Shown here: positions 38,155 through 39,188 of the stretch, one piece after another
How the letters are laid out: the number at the start of each line of letters is the position of its first letter
How positions within the stretch are numbered: the first letter of the stretch is position 1
DNA from: Clostridia bacterium
Lineage (GTDB): Bacteria > Bacillota > Clostridia > Oscillospirales > CAG-272
Direction: 5' to 3'
NCBI GenBank assembly: GCA_017462615.1
Contig: JAFTQT010000016.1
Span: 1-39,188 of the forward strand
Length of the DNA: 39,188 nucleotides
Notes under the pieces: model-generated
The model's database searches: none
Seen by the model: only the letters and a program-made list of their open reading frames with translations
Told to the model about the DNA's origin: nothing
Translations under genes and position numbers: made by a program

Positions 38155-38744
38155 ACGTTCTCCTTATATATACCAACAATAGCCGTCACAGATTTGGCAG
38201 GTGACATCAAAAGACTTTCGTTCAACGCGAGGCCGATCTTGCGAGGCGCATCCAAAAGCGCTATCAGCTCTCGCTGCGCCGCCAGCGGCAGCTTGCCATA
38301 GCCGGGACTGAAGCGCGGCAAGGCGGCAAGCCCCTCTCTGTCCTTTTCCACAGCGAGCTCGGCGCAAAACGCATCGCAAAGCGCCTCGATCCGCTCGCTG
38401 CCAAGGGCGTCCAGCAAAAGTGACTTGGAGGGCTGCGTGCGGCTGTAGCGAGCGATCAGCCGATCCATCTCTACACCTACCGTGGCAGCAAATAGCATAA
38501 CGCTATGACAGCCGGTCACGCGCTCCTCAATAACAGCCCGCGCCTCGGGGGCAAAGCAGGTAAGCGGCAGCGGCAGCTCCAGATACGCCACGCGGTACTG
38601 CAGGCGCGGCATCGCCTCGGCAATACACTCCTCCAGCAAAAGCGACAGCCTCTCCTCCACGTCCGCTCCCCGGTGCCCGGCATAGCGCCATACTTCCCGG
38701 CGGTCAACGGGAGGCGCGGAGAAGCTTCTGACCATCATCGCCAT
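38151..38744 (-). CDS. Stand-alone MetH activation-domain protein
   Basis: A 197-residue protein resembling the AdoMet-binding reactivation domain of B12-dependent methionine synthase. The region RFSPGYGKLPLAAQRELIALLDAPRKIGLALNESLLMSPAKSVTAIVG matches the conserved RxSPGYG and S-x-x-M-x-P-x-x-S-V core. It presumably restores oxidised cob(II)alamin on the truncated MetH encoded next. Start ATG 38742-38744 shares a base with the metF stop (TGATG); no independent RBS is clear, which fits translational coupling. Expression should follow metF. Confidence 0.85.
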   Translation of the reverse strand: MAMMVRSFSAPPVDRREVWRYAGHRGADVEERLSLLLEECIAEAMPRLQYRVAYLELPLPLTCFAPEARAVIEERVTGCHSVMLFAATVGVEMDRLIARYSRTQPSKSLLLDALGSERIEALCDAFCAELAVEKDREGLAALPRFSPGYGKLPLAAQRELIALLDAPRKIGLALNESLLMSPAKSVTAIVGIYKENV

Positions 38745-39188
38745 CAGCTGAGAATATCCGAAAGATTGCGGAGGATGGCCGCCGCAACGTCGGGCTTGTT
38801 CATAGAATACACGTGCACGTTCCGGATACCGTTGGCAAACAGGTCAATGATCTGATCCGTGGCGTAGGCAATGCCTGCCTGCTTCATGGCGGCGGGGGAG
38901 GTGCCGAACTTGTCCACCAGCGCCTTGAAGCGCTGGGGCATCAGGGAGCCCGACAGCTTGATGGCACGCTCCACCTGGTTGCCGTTGGTGATAGGCATGA
39001 TACCCGGCATCACGGGCACGGTCAGCCCCGCCTCGCGGATCTTATAAAGGAAATTGTAGAACAAATTGTTATCGAAAAACATCTGCGTGGTGAGAAAATC
39101 ACATCCCGCGTCCACCTTTTCCTTCAGATGGCGGATGTCCTCCTTCTGGTTGGCGCTTTCGGGATGCACCTCCGGATAACAGGCGCCA
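38744..39188 (-). CDS. metF: 5,10-methylenetetrahydrofolate reductase, C-terminal part (5' beyond window)
   Basis: The last ~148 residues of MetF; the start lies beyond the window. The frame reads GACYPEVHPESANQKED at the window edge, then LKEKVDAGCDFLTTQMFFDNNLFYNFLYKIREAGLTVPVMPGIMPITNGNQVERAIKLSG, the well-conserved FAD/folate-binding part of MetF, and ends in LRNLSDILS. It makes methyl-THF for MetH, so metF, the activation-domain gene and metH form one methionine module. Promoter or riboswitch control cannot be seen in this window. Confidence 0.95.
   Translation of the reverse strand, partial: GACYPEVHPESANQKEDIRHLKEKVDAGCDFLTTQMFFDNNLFYNFLYKIREAGLTVPVMPGIMPITNGNQVERAIKLSGSLMPQRFKALVDKFGTSPAAMKQAGIAYATDQIIDLFANGIRNVHVYSMNKPDVAAAILRNLSDILS

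Noticed and set aside
36418..38301. 627-aa open frame on the plus strand
   Set aside because: Antisense shadow of metH and the activation-domain gene; His/Gly-rich composition, no RBS, and the minus-strand genes are unmistakable.

Overview
The window looks like a chromosomal segment of an uncultured gut-type Clostridia (Bacillota). The evidence is the gene content and order (ylxM-ffh-rpsP-khpA, rpsF-ssb-rpsR, rpmB, typA, mtaB), the near-uniform TTGACA-17-TATAAT promoters, strong GGAGG ribosome binding sites and GC-rich Rho-independent terminators. Most of the DNA is moderately GC-rich. Two patches are clearly AT-rich (about 8.1-10.5 kb and 13.6-15.1 kb); they encode surface, secreted or membrane proteins and look acquired.

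Layout. 1-1.9 kb: the end of an EutH-like transporter overlapping an MFS transporter. 1.9-4.6 kb: a small hypothetical gene and an AraC regulator, divergent from a Gfo/Idh/MocA dehydrogenase. 4.7-8.0 kb: typA, a D-2-hydroxyacid dehydrogenase and an XRE regulator. 8.1-10.5 kb: AT-rich pair (repeat/BspA-type LRR surface protein and a four-helix membrane protein), followed by a 600-nt palindrome- and repeat-rich intergenic region. 11.0-13.3 kb: ylxM-ffh-rpsP-khpA. 13.6-15.1 kb: second AT-rich island (lipoprotein and secreted Cys/His protein). 15.4-16.8 kb: rpsF-ssb-rpsR. 16.8-21.1 kb: pseudouridine synthase, mtaB, a PurL-like relic gene and rpmB. 21.1-23.6 kb: an XRE-controlled gene pair with two palindromic operators, a PHP phosphoesterase and proC. 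23.7-26.0 kb: CarD-type regulator, DUF308 membrane protein, galE. 26.1-28.8 kb: polar amino-acid ABC importer (ATPase, permease, binding protein). 29.0-30.1 kb: a nucleotidase/guanylate-kinase-like fusion. 30.3-31.1 kb: tRNA-Met and tRNA-Glu followed by a three-copy array of a hairpin-packed, about 230-bp repeat, each copy carrying a piece of the tRNA-Glu 3' end. 31.2-35.7 kb: a LUD-domain protein, then an aldolase and two dehydrogenases divergent from an AraC activator (a 2-keto/hydroxy acid catabolic cassette). 35.8-39.2 kb: metF, a stand-alone MetH activation domain and a MetH that lacks that domain, forming a methionine synthase operon.

The most unusual items are: the tRNA-Glu-derived hairpin repeat array (30.47-31.11 kb); the substrate-binding protein whose sequence order looks circularly permuted (27.8-28.7 kb); the HAD nucleotidase/GMP-kinase-like fusion with an atypical P-loop (29.0-30.1 kb); the PurL-like stand-alone relic behind mtaB (19.4-20.8 kb); and the XRE regulator with twin operators placed on the promoter of a gene of unknown function (21.1-21.9 kb). 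All assignments rest on reading the sequence and on family knowledge; no database search was run.
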